DNA from: Candidatus Omnitrophota bacterium
GTDB lineage: Bacteria > Omnitrophota > Gorgyraeia > JABMRN01
Direction: 5' to 3'
Assembly (NCBI GenBank): GCA_028702395.1
Contig: JAQVOV010000003.1
Span: 1 to 7,054, forward strand
DNA length: 7,054 bases
The position numbers and the translations under genes are program-made. Numbering within the stretch: position 1 is the stretch's first letter; each line of letters begins with the position of its first letter. Positions 1 to 5,880 of the stretch are shown one piece after another. The notes beneath the pieces are model-generated. The model saw only the letters and a list, made by a program, of their open reading frames with translations. It was not told where the DNA came from and did not search any database.

Positions 1-11
1 TTTTCTTTATC

Positions 12-959
12 CTATATAGGTTGGATCATTGTCAGCTTATCTTCAGAAAGCTTATAATATGTTGTGTCCCTATATTCATTAATAACCTGCGAATAATAAA
101 TATAAGCAGCCCTATATTTTTTCCCTTTGTGATAAAAAGCTGCAATATCATATATGCTTTTAGCTTTTTTCTCTCTTAGAAGATTCAATGTTTTTTCTGC
201 TTTTTCCTGCACTTTGACATCTTTAATTTCCTCTGCGTATCTTTTGAATTCATCTATTGCCTCATCAGTACTTGCCTGATCATAATCTGAACCTTTTGAA
301 TAAAGGCTCATACATTCGGCAACCTCATATTTTGCTTTATCAACAAGCTTACTTTTCGGATACTCTTGTACTAGTTTTTTGAAAGCCAAAGCCGCTTCAT
401 TGTATTTTTGAAGTTTCTTGTATGATTGACCTATCATGAATTGTGCTTTATCTGCATACTCAGAGTATGGCATATTTGTTATAATAGCAGAAAATATCTC
501 TACAGCTCTTTCGGCATCTCCCATAAGCTCTACACCCATAAGCTTTGCTTCACTTGTATTATAATAATACTCTCCTATTTCATATTCTGCTTTAACAATA
601 TCTTTGACATTCTTGAAATAAGGATAGAATTTGATGACTTTTTCATAGTTCTTGAAAGCAATATAATGTTTTCCTGCCTTTTGATAAGAGACTGCGGCAT
701 AATATTGGGCATCTGGGGTAAATTTTGAATCTTTCCAGTTCTCTACAAGTCTAACGAATTCATCCCCTGCATCTTTATATTGTTCTGCTTTAAATAATGA
801 CATAGCAAACTCATACTGTTTTGCTGGAGTATCTTTAACGACTTTTGACGGATCTGTTATTTTTTTATCTTTTGGCGTCCATACCCAAAAGGCAAAAGAT
901 GTAGAACAAGTAAAAAGTAACATTAAAAAAACAAAAAAACCTAAAATAATCTTTTTCAT
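12..959 (-). CDS. bamD: BamD-like outer-membrane assembly TPR protein
   Basis: 315-residue exported helical-repeat protein resembling BamD (YfiO/ComL), the TPR subunit that helps BamA insert beta-barrel proteins into the outer membrane. Residues 1-23 form a Sec signal (MKK, a hydrophobic stretch, then STSFA). After FWVWTP, about six TPR-like helix pairs run from residue 46 to 300, for example AKQYEFAMSLFKAEQYKDAG and KYNEAALAFKKLVQEYPKSK, with the FYP and EYP turns typical of BamD-type TPRs. E. coli BamD is about 245 residues, so this one has extra repeats. The only Cys near the signal (C18, context LFTC) is a poor lipobox, so lipid anchoring is uncertain; SPase I cleavage after SFA is the alternative. 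The ATG follows AAAGG with a 6-nt gap. The gene is divergent from lptFG. After the stop, AGGATAAAG at the window edge could serve a next gene. Other periplasmic TPR proteins (YbgF/CpoB-like) remain possible. Confidence 0.8.
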   Translation of the reverse strand: MKKIILGFFVFLMLLFTCSTSFAFWVWTPKDKKITDPSKVVKDTPAKQYEFAMSLFKAEQYKDAGDEFVRLVENWKDSKFTPDAQYYAAVSYQKAGKHYIAFKNYEKVIKFYPYFKNVKDIVKAEYEIGEYYYNTSEAKLMGVELMGDAERAVEIFSAIITNMPYSEYADKAQFMIGQSYKKLQKYNEAALAFKKLVQEYPKSKLVDKAKYEVAECMSLYSKGSDYDQASTDEAIDEFKRYAEEIKDVKVQEKAEKTLNLLREKKAKSIYDIAAFYHKGKKYRAAYIYYSQVINEYRDTTYYKLSEDKLTMIQPI

Positions 960-965
960 TTTTAG

Positions 966-970
966 CCTTT
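966..970 (-). promoter_or_regulatory. Ribosome binding site of bamD
   Basis: On the minus strand AAAGG lies 6 nt before the ATG at 959. A second purine run, AAAGGTG, sits just upstream. Together they support the chosen start, which also gives a complete signal peptide. Confidence 0.6.
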
Positions 971-1003
971 CACCTTTTATATATATACTATTATATTTTG
1001 CCC

Positions 1004-1031
1004 ATTATATCATACACTTATGCAAAGTCAA
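1004..1031 (-). promoter_or_regulatory. Predicted sigma70-type promoter for bamD
   Basis: Read on the minus strand, TTGACT (1031-1026, one mismatch to TTGACA) is followed after 16 bp by a perfect TATAAT (1009-1004). The -10 box is preceded by TGA, giving the extended form TGNTATAAT. Transcription would start near 997 and leave a 5' leader of roughly 38 nt containing the ribosome binding site. The -35 lies just outside the heptamer tract that starts at 1044. Prediction by motif only. Confidence 0.6.
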
Positions 1032-1043
1032 GCCTTGTGCTAA

Positions 1044-1099
1044 TGAGTAGTGAGTACTGTGTATTGTGTATTGTGTTTTGTGTATTGTGTATTGTGTTT
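1044..1099. repeat. Heptamer tract TGTGT[A/T]T (left arm of the array)
   Basis: Eight in-phase 7-nt units: TGAGTAG, TGAGTAC, then TGTGTAT, TGTGTAT, TGTGTTT and the same three again. The last 42 nt are an exact tandem duplication with a 21-nt period (1058-1078 and 1079-1099). The first units resemble the reverse complement of units in the following array: AATGAGT at 1042 is the complement of ACTCATT. The tract therefore faces the large array across a short AT-rich spacer (1100-1111). No open frame crosses it. Confidence 0.9.
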
Positions 1100-1111
1100 T
1101 GCATTTTAATA

Positions 1112-1391
1112 CATGACCCATTACTCATGACTCATGACCCATTACTCATGACTCATGACCCATGACTCATTACCCATGACCCATGACTCATTACCCATGA
1201 CTCATTACCCATGACCCATGACTCATGACCCATTACCCATGACCCATTACTCATGACCCATTACACATGACCCATTACCCATGACCCATTACTCATGACC
1301 CATTACTCATGACCCATTACTCATGACCCATTACCCATGACCCATTACCCATGACCCATTACTCATGACCCATTACCCATTACTCATTACC
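1112..1391. repeat. Forty-copy heptanucleotide array CAT[G/T]AC[C/T]
   Basis: Exactly 280 nt made of 40 consecutive heptamers with no phase slip. Positions 1-3, 5 and 6 are invariant (CAT-AC). Position 4 is G or T and position 7 is C or T, apart from one A in unit 22 (1259-1265). Units 17-38 alternate strictly G/T at position 4, so the true period there is 14. The first units follow 21-nt groupings. Unit 41 decays into CATTGAC, which forms most of the lptF -35 box. Stops occur in all frames, so the array is not coding. It resembles in kind the short tandemly repeated repetitive (STRR) heptamers described in cyanobacteria, but no relationship is claimed. Confidence 0.97.
1327..1357 (-). other. 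Putative G-quadruplex motif within the array
   Basis: Array units 31-35 all end in C, so five CCC runs occur on the plus strand at 1327, 1334, 1341, 1348 and 1355, each separated by 4 nt (ATTA or ATGA). The minus strand is therefore five GGG runs with 4-nt loops (TCAT/TAAT), matching the usual G3+N1-7 pattern with one run to spare. It lies about 37 bp upstream of the lptF -35 box. Folding is inferred from the pattern only. Confidence 0.5.
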
Positions 1392-1393
1392 CA

Positions 1394-1422
1394 TTGACAA
1401 AAGGAGGTCTTTACCATACAAT
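1394..1422 (+). promoter_or_regulatory. Predicted sigma70 promoter for lptFG
   Basis: TTGACA (1394-1399) and TACAAT (1417-1422) are separated by exactly 17 bp, an 11/12 match to the sigma70 consensus. The -35 box begins inside the degenerate 41st heptamer of the array. A start 6-8 nt after the -10 box would fall near 1428-1430, only about 4-6 nt before the lptF ATG at 1434, so the transcript would be almost leaderless. Confidence 0.6.
1403..1407 (+). promoter_or_regulatory. GGAGG Shine-Dalgarno-like site, misplaced for lptF
   Basis: AAAGGAGG is a strong Shine-Dalgarno match, but it ends 26 nt before the lptF ATG and 15 nt before an intervening ATG at 1423. It also lies within the spacer of the predicted promoter. 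It could act only in transcripts starting upstream, in or before the repeat array. The 1423 ATG opens a four-codon frame (M-S-L-L) whose TGA overlaps the lptF start as ATGA, which would allow translational coupling. Confidence 0.35.
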
Positions 1423-1433
1423 ATGTCCTTATT

Positions 1434-2528
1434 ATGAAAATTGTAAGAAATTATTTATTAAAAGAACTTTGCGGGCCATTTATATTATCATTAGTAATAT
1501 CTACTTTTATATTAACTGCGAGCAATTTAATACAAATGGCAGACATGATAGTAAATAAAGGCGTTGGTTTTTTCCAAATGGTGTTACTTCTCACCTATTT
1601 AATGCCGTCACTACTTATGTTCACTATCCCAATATCTGTACTTTCCGCTGTTTTGTTAGGTTTTGCAAGGCTCACAAGCGATAATGAGATAATTGCCTTA
1701 CGTGCAAGCGGAGTAAGCCTTTTAAGATTATCAGTACCAATTTTTGTTGTTGGGATAATCATAAGTCTTGCCTGCATCCCTTTAAACTATAATATTATGC
1801 CAAAAGCCAGCTTTAACGCACGCAAACTTGTAAAAGACATAGGCATAAAAAATCCTACAGCTTTATTGGAACCTGGTGTATTCGTAAAAGTATTTCAAGA
1901 TTATATTATTTTTGTTTATGATATAAAGGGAAATGAACTAAAAAATGTAAGAATATATCAACCACAGGACAATGGTCCAACAAGAACTGTAATAGCCCAA
2001 ACAGGGACTATCCTCCCTCAAAGATCAAATGAATCAATAAAGATCAAATTATCCAATGGTATCGCTGATGAAACCGATCCTGAAAACCCGGATAATTTTT
2101 ATAAGCTTGTGTTCAAAAACTATTATATGACACTTAATCTTCAAGATTCCTTTAAAAAACAGGAAACCGAAAAAAAACCTCGCGAATTGACCTTAAGAGA
2201 ATTAAATTCTGAAATACAGAACTTTAAAGAAAAAAATATTGATACAATGCCTCTGCAAATAGAAATCCAGAACAAGATCTCTTTTGCTTTCTCAAATCTG
2301 ATCTTTATTTTAATAGCTATCCCAATAGGTGTTAGAACCCATAGAAGAGAAAAATCAGTTAATTTTGGAATGGCTTTGGTAGTTTTTTTGATCTACTGGG
2401 GACTAATGTTAGGTGGAGTAGCCCTTGTAATGAAAAAACTCCTGCCTGTATGGTTAGGCATATGGGGCCCGAACATCCTCTTTGTATTTTTTTCTATCCT
2501 GCTTTTCATTAAAGGGTCAAAAAGATGA
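1434..2528 (+). CDS. lptF: LPS export ABC transporter permease LptF
   Basis: 364-residue inner-membrane permease of the Lpt machine. With LptG and the LptB ATPase it extracts lipopolysaccharide from the inner membrane and passes it to the periplasmic bridge. The length matches E. coli LptF (about 366). Three N-terminal membrane helices lie at about residues 14-36, 50-78 and 100-118. A periplasmic beta-rich domain covers about 121-270, and three C-terminal helices lie at about 280-300, 310-333 and 340-360. The loop DNEIIALRASGVSLLRL (83-99) is the conserved cytoplasmic coupling segment that contacts LptB. RNYLLKEL with LIQMADMIVNKGV is the usual LptF opening, which supports the ATG at 1434 despite the distant GGAGG. 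The gene overlaps lptG by 4 nt. No lptA, lptB or lptC lies in the window. Confidence 0.92.
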   Translation: MKIVRNYLLKELCGPFILSLVISTFILTASNLIQMADMIVNKGVGFFQMVLLLTYLMPSLLMFTIPISVLSAVLLGFARLTSDNEIIALRASGVSLLRLSVPIFVVGIIISLACIPLNYNIMPKASFNARKLVKDIGIKNPTALLEPGVFVKVFQDYIIFVYDIKGNELKNVRIYQPQDNGPTRTVIAQTGTILPQRSNESIKIKLSNGIADETDPENPDNFYKLVFKNYYMTLNLQDSFKKQETEKKPRELTLRELNSEIQNFKEKNIDTMPLQIEIQNKISFAFSNLIFILIAIPIGVRTHRREKSVNFGMALVVFLIYWGLMLGGVALVMKKLLPVWLGIWGPNILFVFFSILLFIKGSKR

Positions 2529-3607
2529 AAATACTCGAAAAACATTTGTTTAAAGATTTTATTTTTATTTTTATTTTTTCCTCGATTTTTTTATACGTTA
2601 TATTTGTAATAGGCGATGTGTTTGGCTTTCTCGACGAAATACTGCGGGAAGGCATATCTGCCAGATCTCTTTTGCTGTTCTACTTTTACATGATGCCCTT
2701 TGCAATGGTCCAACTGTTCCCTGTATCATGTGCCTTATCCTGTTCTTTTCTTTTAGGAAATTTAAATAAGACCAATGAAATAGTTGCTATGAAAGCCAGT
2801 GGTATCAGTCTATTCAACATCCTAAAACCTATGATAGTTTGTTCCCTTGTGATAGGCGCTGTTATCTTCATGTTAAATGAAATGGTCATTCCTCATAACA
2901 TGCAAAAGGCCAATAGAATAAGATATGAAAAACTAGAAGTTGGTAAAAGAAAAAACACTTCCTCCATAAAGAATATTGCTTTATACGGACAAGGGAACAA
3001 CATGATCTTTGTGAAGGAATTTGATCTATCAACAAATACTATACACAATATAATTATCCATTCTCAAGATAAAGAACAGCACTTAGTATATAAATTAACA
3101 GCAGATAATATGTTTTGGATAAATAATAAATGGCGTGGAGAAGGTGTTGTTATCTATAATATTGATGAAAACGGAAATTTTAAGGGCGTTCCTCAAATGT
3201 TTGAAGATAAAATAATCAACTTAAAGGAAACACCTTTAGATTTTATCAACAACCAATGGCAGCCACAATACATGAGCTTCAATCAACTTTACAGATATCT
3301 TAGGGTCTTTCTTGGAGGAAGCAGATCTGCACAAAAAAGATTATCTGTTGACCTATATTATAAAACAGCCATACCTTTTTCATGTTTAATAATGATCTTA
3401 GCCTGTGCTCCGTTTGCTATGGTAACTGCCAGGGGTGCTGCAATGGTGGGAATAGCAAAAGCAATACTTGTAGCATTATCTTATATACCTGTAACTGCAA
3501 TATGTTTAGCTTTTGGCAAAGCCGGATCTATTGATCCTTTTATTTCTGCATGGCTTACAAATATTTCTTTTGGGATATTTGGTCTATATCGTATCTTTAA
3601 AGATTAA
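2525..3607 (+). CDS. lptG: LPS export ABC transporter permease LptG
   Basis: 360-residue partner of LptF, the same length as E. coli LptG. It begins MKILEKHLFKDF and continues through a first helix to VIGDVFGFLDEILREGI, which is typical of LptG. Membrane helices fall at about residues 12-33, 50-80 and 102-120, a periplasmic beta domain at about 121-275, and helices at about 281-300, 303-328 and 336-357. The coupling segment NEIVAMKASGISLFNIL (84-100) mirrors that of LptF. The start codon overlaps the lptF stop as ATGA (2525-2528), implying coupled translation and equal dosage of the two half-permeases. It ends tail to tail with the phosphofructokinase gene, the two stops sharing TTAA. No terminator-like hairpin is visible after it. 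Confidence 0.92.
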   Translation: MKILEKHLFKDFIFIFIFSSIFLYVIFVIGDVFGFLDEILREGISARSLLLFYFYMMPFAMVQLFPVSCALSCSFLLGNLNKTNEIVAMKASGISLFNILKPMIVCSLVIGAVIFMLNEMVIPHNMQKANRIRYEKLEVGKRKNTSSIKNIALYGQGNNMIFVKEFDLSTNTIHNIIIHSQDKEQHLVYKLTADNMFWINNKWRGEGVVIYNIDENGNFKGVPQMFEDKIINLKETPLDFINNQWQPQYMSFNQLYRYLRVFLGGSRSAQKRLSVDLYYKTAIPFSCLIMILACAPFAMVTARGAAMVGIAKAILVALSYIPVTAICLAFGKAGSIDPFISAWLTNISFGIFGLYRIFKD

Positions 3608-4584
3608 ACTGATAATATCTTTGTCAGTTTATAAACATTATCATTAAGCATTGTTCTTGTTTTATCTTTTTTAATAGCTTTTTCAAATGTGGTTAAAACT
3701 TCTTTATGGGATTCTATTCCAACCATCTTGTTCTTCTCACCTCTAATAGCAGCTTCTACTGCCATTTTTCCCATTTGTGATGCTAATATCCTATCAACAG
3801 CATTTGGGCCTCCACCTCTTTGTATATGCCCTAAAACAAGAGGTCTAACCTCAAACCCTGTATTATCATGTATTCGTTTTGAAACATCATGTGCAGTTGC
3901 AACACCTTCAGCAACTACAATTATCCAACTGAGCTTTCCCCTTTTATGACCTGCCCTCATATCATCACACATTTTATCAATATCATATTCTGTTTGAGGG
4001 AAGATCACATCTTCAGCTCCGCCTGCTAATGCAACCCTTAACGCAAGAAAAGGCTCTTCCCTGCCCATTACTTCAATAACATATATACGCTCCATACTAT
4101 TGACTGTATCTCTTATCTTATCTATAGCATCTAAAGCTGTATCTAAAGCTGTGGAACATCCAACCGTGTAATCAGAACCATTGATATCATTATCTATTGT
4201 CCCTGGAATACCTATGATATTAATATCATGTTCTTTCTGTAATACGATCGCACCTGTAAAAGAACCATTACCGCCTATAACAATAAGACAATCTATATTA
4301 TGCTTTTTAAGGTTTTTAAAAGCCTTTGTTCTTCCTTCTGGCTTCATGAATTCAAGTGATCTGGAAGTTTTTAGAATAGTTCCACCAACACTTAAAATAT
4401 TGCTGACACTTCGAGCATTCATGGAAATGAACTGGCCTTGAATTAATCCATTATACCCATGTTTTATACCCATAACTTCAATATTATTATATACTGCAGT
4501 TCTTACAACACTTCTTATTGCAGCATTCATGCCTGGCGCATCCCCGCCACTTGTTAATACTGCTATTTTTTTTATATCGGCCAT
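3604..4584 (-). CDS. pfkA: ATP-dependent 6-phosphofructokinase
   Basis: 326-residue glycolytic enzyme phosphorylating fructose 6-phosphate to fructose 1,6-bisphosphate; PfkA-type (E. coli 320). Motifs in order: TSGGDAPGMNAAIR (11-24); GGTILKTSR with R75; GGNGS (104-108); PGTIDND (127-133) with T129, D131 and D133 matching catalytic T125, D127 and D129 of E. coli; MGR (173-175); GHIQRGG (252-258). Glycines at 107 and 128, where PPi-dependent enzymes usually carry Asp and Lys, indicate ATP use. Two oddities: N106 replaces the Asp of the usual GGDGS, which helps hold Mg-ATP, and EEPF after MGR lacks the glycine usual in that loop. GGGGG lies 7 nt before the ATG. It follows metK on the same strand after 149 bp, so it may have its own promoter. 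Confidence 0.92.
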   Translation of the reverse strand: MADIKKIAVLTSGGDAPGMNAAIRSVVRTAVYNNIEVMGIKHGYNGLIQGQFISMNARSVSNILSVGGTILKTSRSLEFMKPEGRTKAFKNLKKHNIDCLIVIGGNGSFTGAIVLQKEHDINIIGIPGTIDNDINGSDYTVGCSTALDTALDAIDKIRDTVNSMERIYVIEVMGREEPFLALRVALAGGAEDVIFPQTEYDIDKMCDDMRAGHKRGKLSWIIVVAEGVATAHDVSKRIHDNTGFEVRPLVLGHIQRGGGPNAVDRILASQMGKMAVEAAIRGEKNKMVGIESHKEVLTTFEKAIKKDKTRTMLNDNVYKLTKILSV

Positions 4585-4591
4585 TTGTTAG

Positions 4592-4605
4592 CCCCCTTTA
4601 TAGCA
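4592..4605 (-). promoter_or_regulatory. RBS and possible extended -10 upstream of pfkA
   Basis: On the minus strand GGGGG (4596-4592) ends 7 nt before the pfkA ATG and is a plausible ribosome binding site. Directly upstream, TGCTATAAA (4605-4597) fits an extended -10 element with one mismatch, but no -35 match is seen. If used, transcription would start near 4590 and remove the GGGGG from the mRNA, so at most one of the two readings holds for a given transcript. Confidence 0.3.
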
Positions 4606-4607
4606 CT

Positions 4608-4731
4608 TGTTATCTGTTATCCGTTATCTGTGTGTGTGTTGGAACATTCTAAAAATAGTTTTTCCAAACTTTTATTAAGAATCATCCACCACTCACACAC
4701 ATAACACACACAAATAACTATCGGCTATTGC
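4608..4731. repeat. Heptamer/inverted-repeat module between metK and pfkA
   Basis: Three in-phase heptamers TGTTATC, TGTTATC, CGTTATC (4608-4628) run into a TG dinucleotide tract. About 60 nt later comes an ACACACA-rich arm. TTATCTGTGTGTGT (4624-4637) matches the reverse complement of ACACACACAAATAA (4704-4717) at 13 of 14 bases. Inside, TTGGAA (4639-4644) and TTCCAA (4662-4667) form a smaller inverted pair. Two more 7-nt units, CTATCGG and CTATTGC (4718-4731), reach almost to the metK stop. No GC-rich hairpin with a T run, so no clear intrinsic terminator for metK. Confidence 0.7.
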
Positions 4732-4733
4732 CT

Positions 4734-5879
4734 CTATTTAAGATTCGCTTTAAGTTCCTTGACTTTATCTATCTCTTCCCAGGCAAACCCTTCTTCTTCT
4801 CTTCCAAAATGTCCATATGCTGCTGTTTTTTGATAGATAGGTCTTCTAAGTTTAAGGCTTTCAACTATCCCAACAGGTGTTAGATCAAATGTTTTTCTAA
4901 CAGCTTTTTCAACTTTTTGATCATCAACTTTTCCTGCCTTGAATGTGTCAACCATTACACTCACAGGTTCAGCAACACCTATTGCATATGCAAGCTGAAC
5001 TTGTGCTCTATCAGAAATACCTGCAGCAACAATATTTTTTGCTATATATCTTGCCATATATGAAGCAGATCTATCTACTTTTGAAGGATCTTTGCCGGAA
5101 AAAGCTCCTCCGCCATGACTTGCAAATCCTCCATAAGTATCAACAATGATCTTTCGTCCTGTTACACCTGTATCTCCCATAGGTCCGCCTATTTCAAAAC
5201 GACCTGTAGGATTAATGAATATTTTCATATCTTTTGAAACAAGTTGTTTTGGTATTATTTGATCAATGACAAGTTTTTTAAGATCATGCTTAATGTCTTT
5301 TAAATTTACTTTATGATCATGATGAGCACTTAACACAACGGCTGTTACTTGTTTAGGTTTCCCATTCTTATATTCTACAGTAACCTGGCTTTTTCCATCA
5401 GGTCTAAGGTAATCCACTATCTTTTGTTCTCTTAGATCGTGTAATCTTTTTGTTAATTTATGTGCCAAAGAAATAGGTAAAGGCATAAGTTCTTTTGTTT
5501 CGTTAGAAGCATATCCGAACATCATCCCTTGATCCCCTGCTCCGCCTGTATCAACACCCATAGCAATATCCGGAGATTGTTTCTGTATAGAACAAATAAC
5601 CCCGCAAGTATGGTAATCAAATCCGTACAAAGCACTTGTATATCCTATCTCTTTTATAGTATTTCGTACTATAGATGGAATATCAACATATGTAGATGTC
5701 GTTATTTCTCCTGCAACAATAGCAAGTCCGGTCGTTACCATAGTTTCACAAGCAACTCTTCCATTAGGATCATCTTTATAGATAGCATCTAAAATGCTAT
5801 CAGAGATCTGGTCACAAACCTTGTCTGGATGTCCGCCTGTTACACTTTCCGATGTGAAAATAAAATCTTTCTCGTGCAT
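4734..5879 (-). CDS. metK: S-adenosylmethionine synthetase
   Basis: 381-residue methionine adenosyltransferase (E. coli 384), which makes SAM from methionine and ATP in the cytoplasm. The three family signatures are intact: GGHPDKVCDQISDSILDA near the N-terminus with H17 and D19 for phosphate and Mg; GAGDQGMMFGYA (113-124); and GGGAFSGKDPSKVDRS (256-271) with K263, K267 and D269. GRFEIGGPMGDTGVTGRK (226-243) carries the D236, R242 and K243 equivalents, and E45 matches the K+-site Glu. The ATG at 5879 lies one base after the stop of the nucleotidyltransferase gene, whose 3' end holds the GAAAGGA ribosome binding site, so translation is probably coupled. There is no room for a SAM riboswitch directly upstream. 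The stop codon is TAG. Confidence 0.97.
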   Translation of the reverse strand: MHEKDFIFTSESVTGGHPDKVCDQISDSILDAIYKDDPNGRVACETMVTTGLAIVAGEITTSTYVDIPSIVRNTIKEIGYTSALYGFDYHTCGVICSIQKQSPDIAMGVDTGGAGDQGMMFGYASNETKELMPLPISLAHKLTKRLHDLREQKIVDYLRPDGKSQVTVEYKNGKPKQVTAVVLSAHHDHKVNLKDIKHDLKKLVIDQIIPKQLVSKDMKIFINPTGRFEIGGPMGDTGVTGRKIIVDTYGGFASHGGGAFSGKDPSKVDRSASYMARYIAKNIVAAGISDRAQVQLAYAIGVAEPVSVMVDTFKAGKVDDQKVEKAVRKTFDLTPVGIVESLKLRRPIYQKTAAYGHFGREEEGFAWEEIDKVKELKANLK

Positions 5880-5880
5880 A

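Noticed and set aside
426..728. Plus-strand open frame opposite bamD
   Set aside because: It lies antisense inside a well-supported TPR gene and its Cys/Ile/Phe-rich translation has no family features. The same applies to the small frames opposite lptF, lptG, pfkA and metK.
1041..1395. CRISPR array
   Set aside because: The unit is 7 nt with no spacers between repeats and no cas-like genes nearby.
3604..4584. PPi-dependent phosphofructokinase, suggested by the altered GGNGS
   Set aside because: The second glycine (G107) and PGTIDND with G128 are ATP-type; PPi enzymes typically have Asp and Lys at these two sites.
4639..4667. Intrinsic terminator of metK (TTGGAA...TTCCAA with A/T runs)
   Set aside because: The stem is short and AT-rich, the loop is 17 nt and no T run follows on the minus strand.
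4943..5149. Plus-strand frame opposite metK with a Gln/Leu-rich product
   Set aside because: It is a low-complexity shadow of a conserved metK region, with no ribosome binding site.
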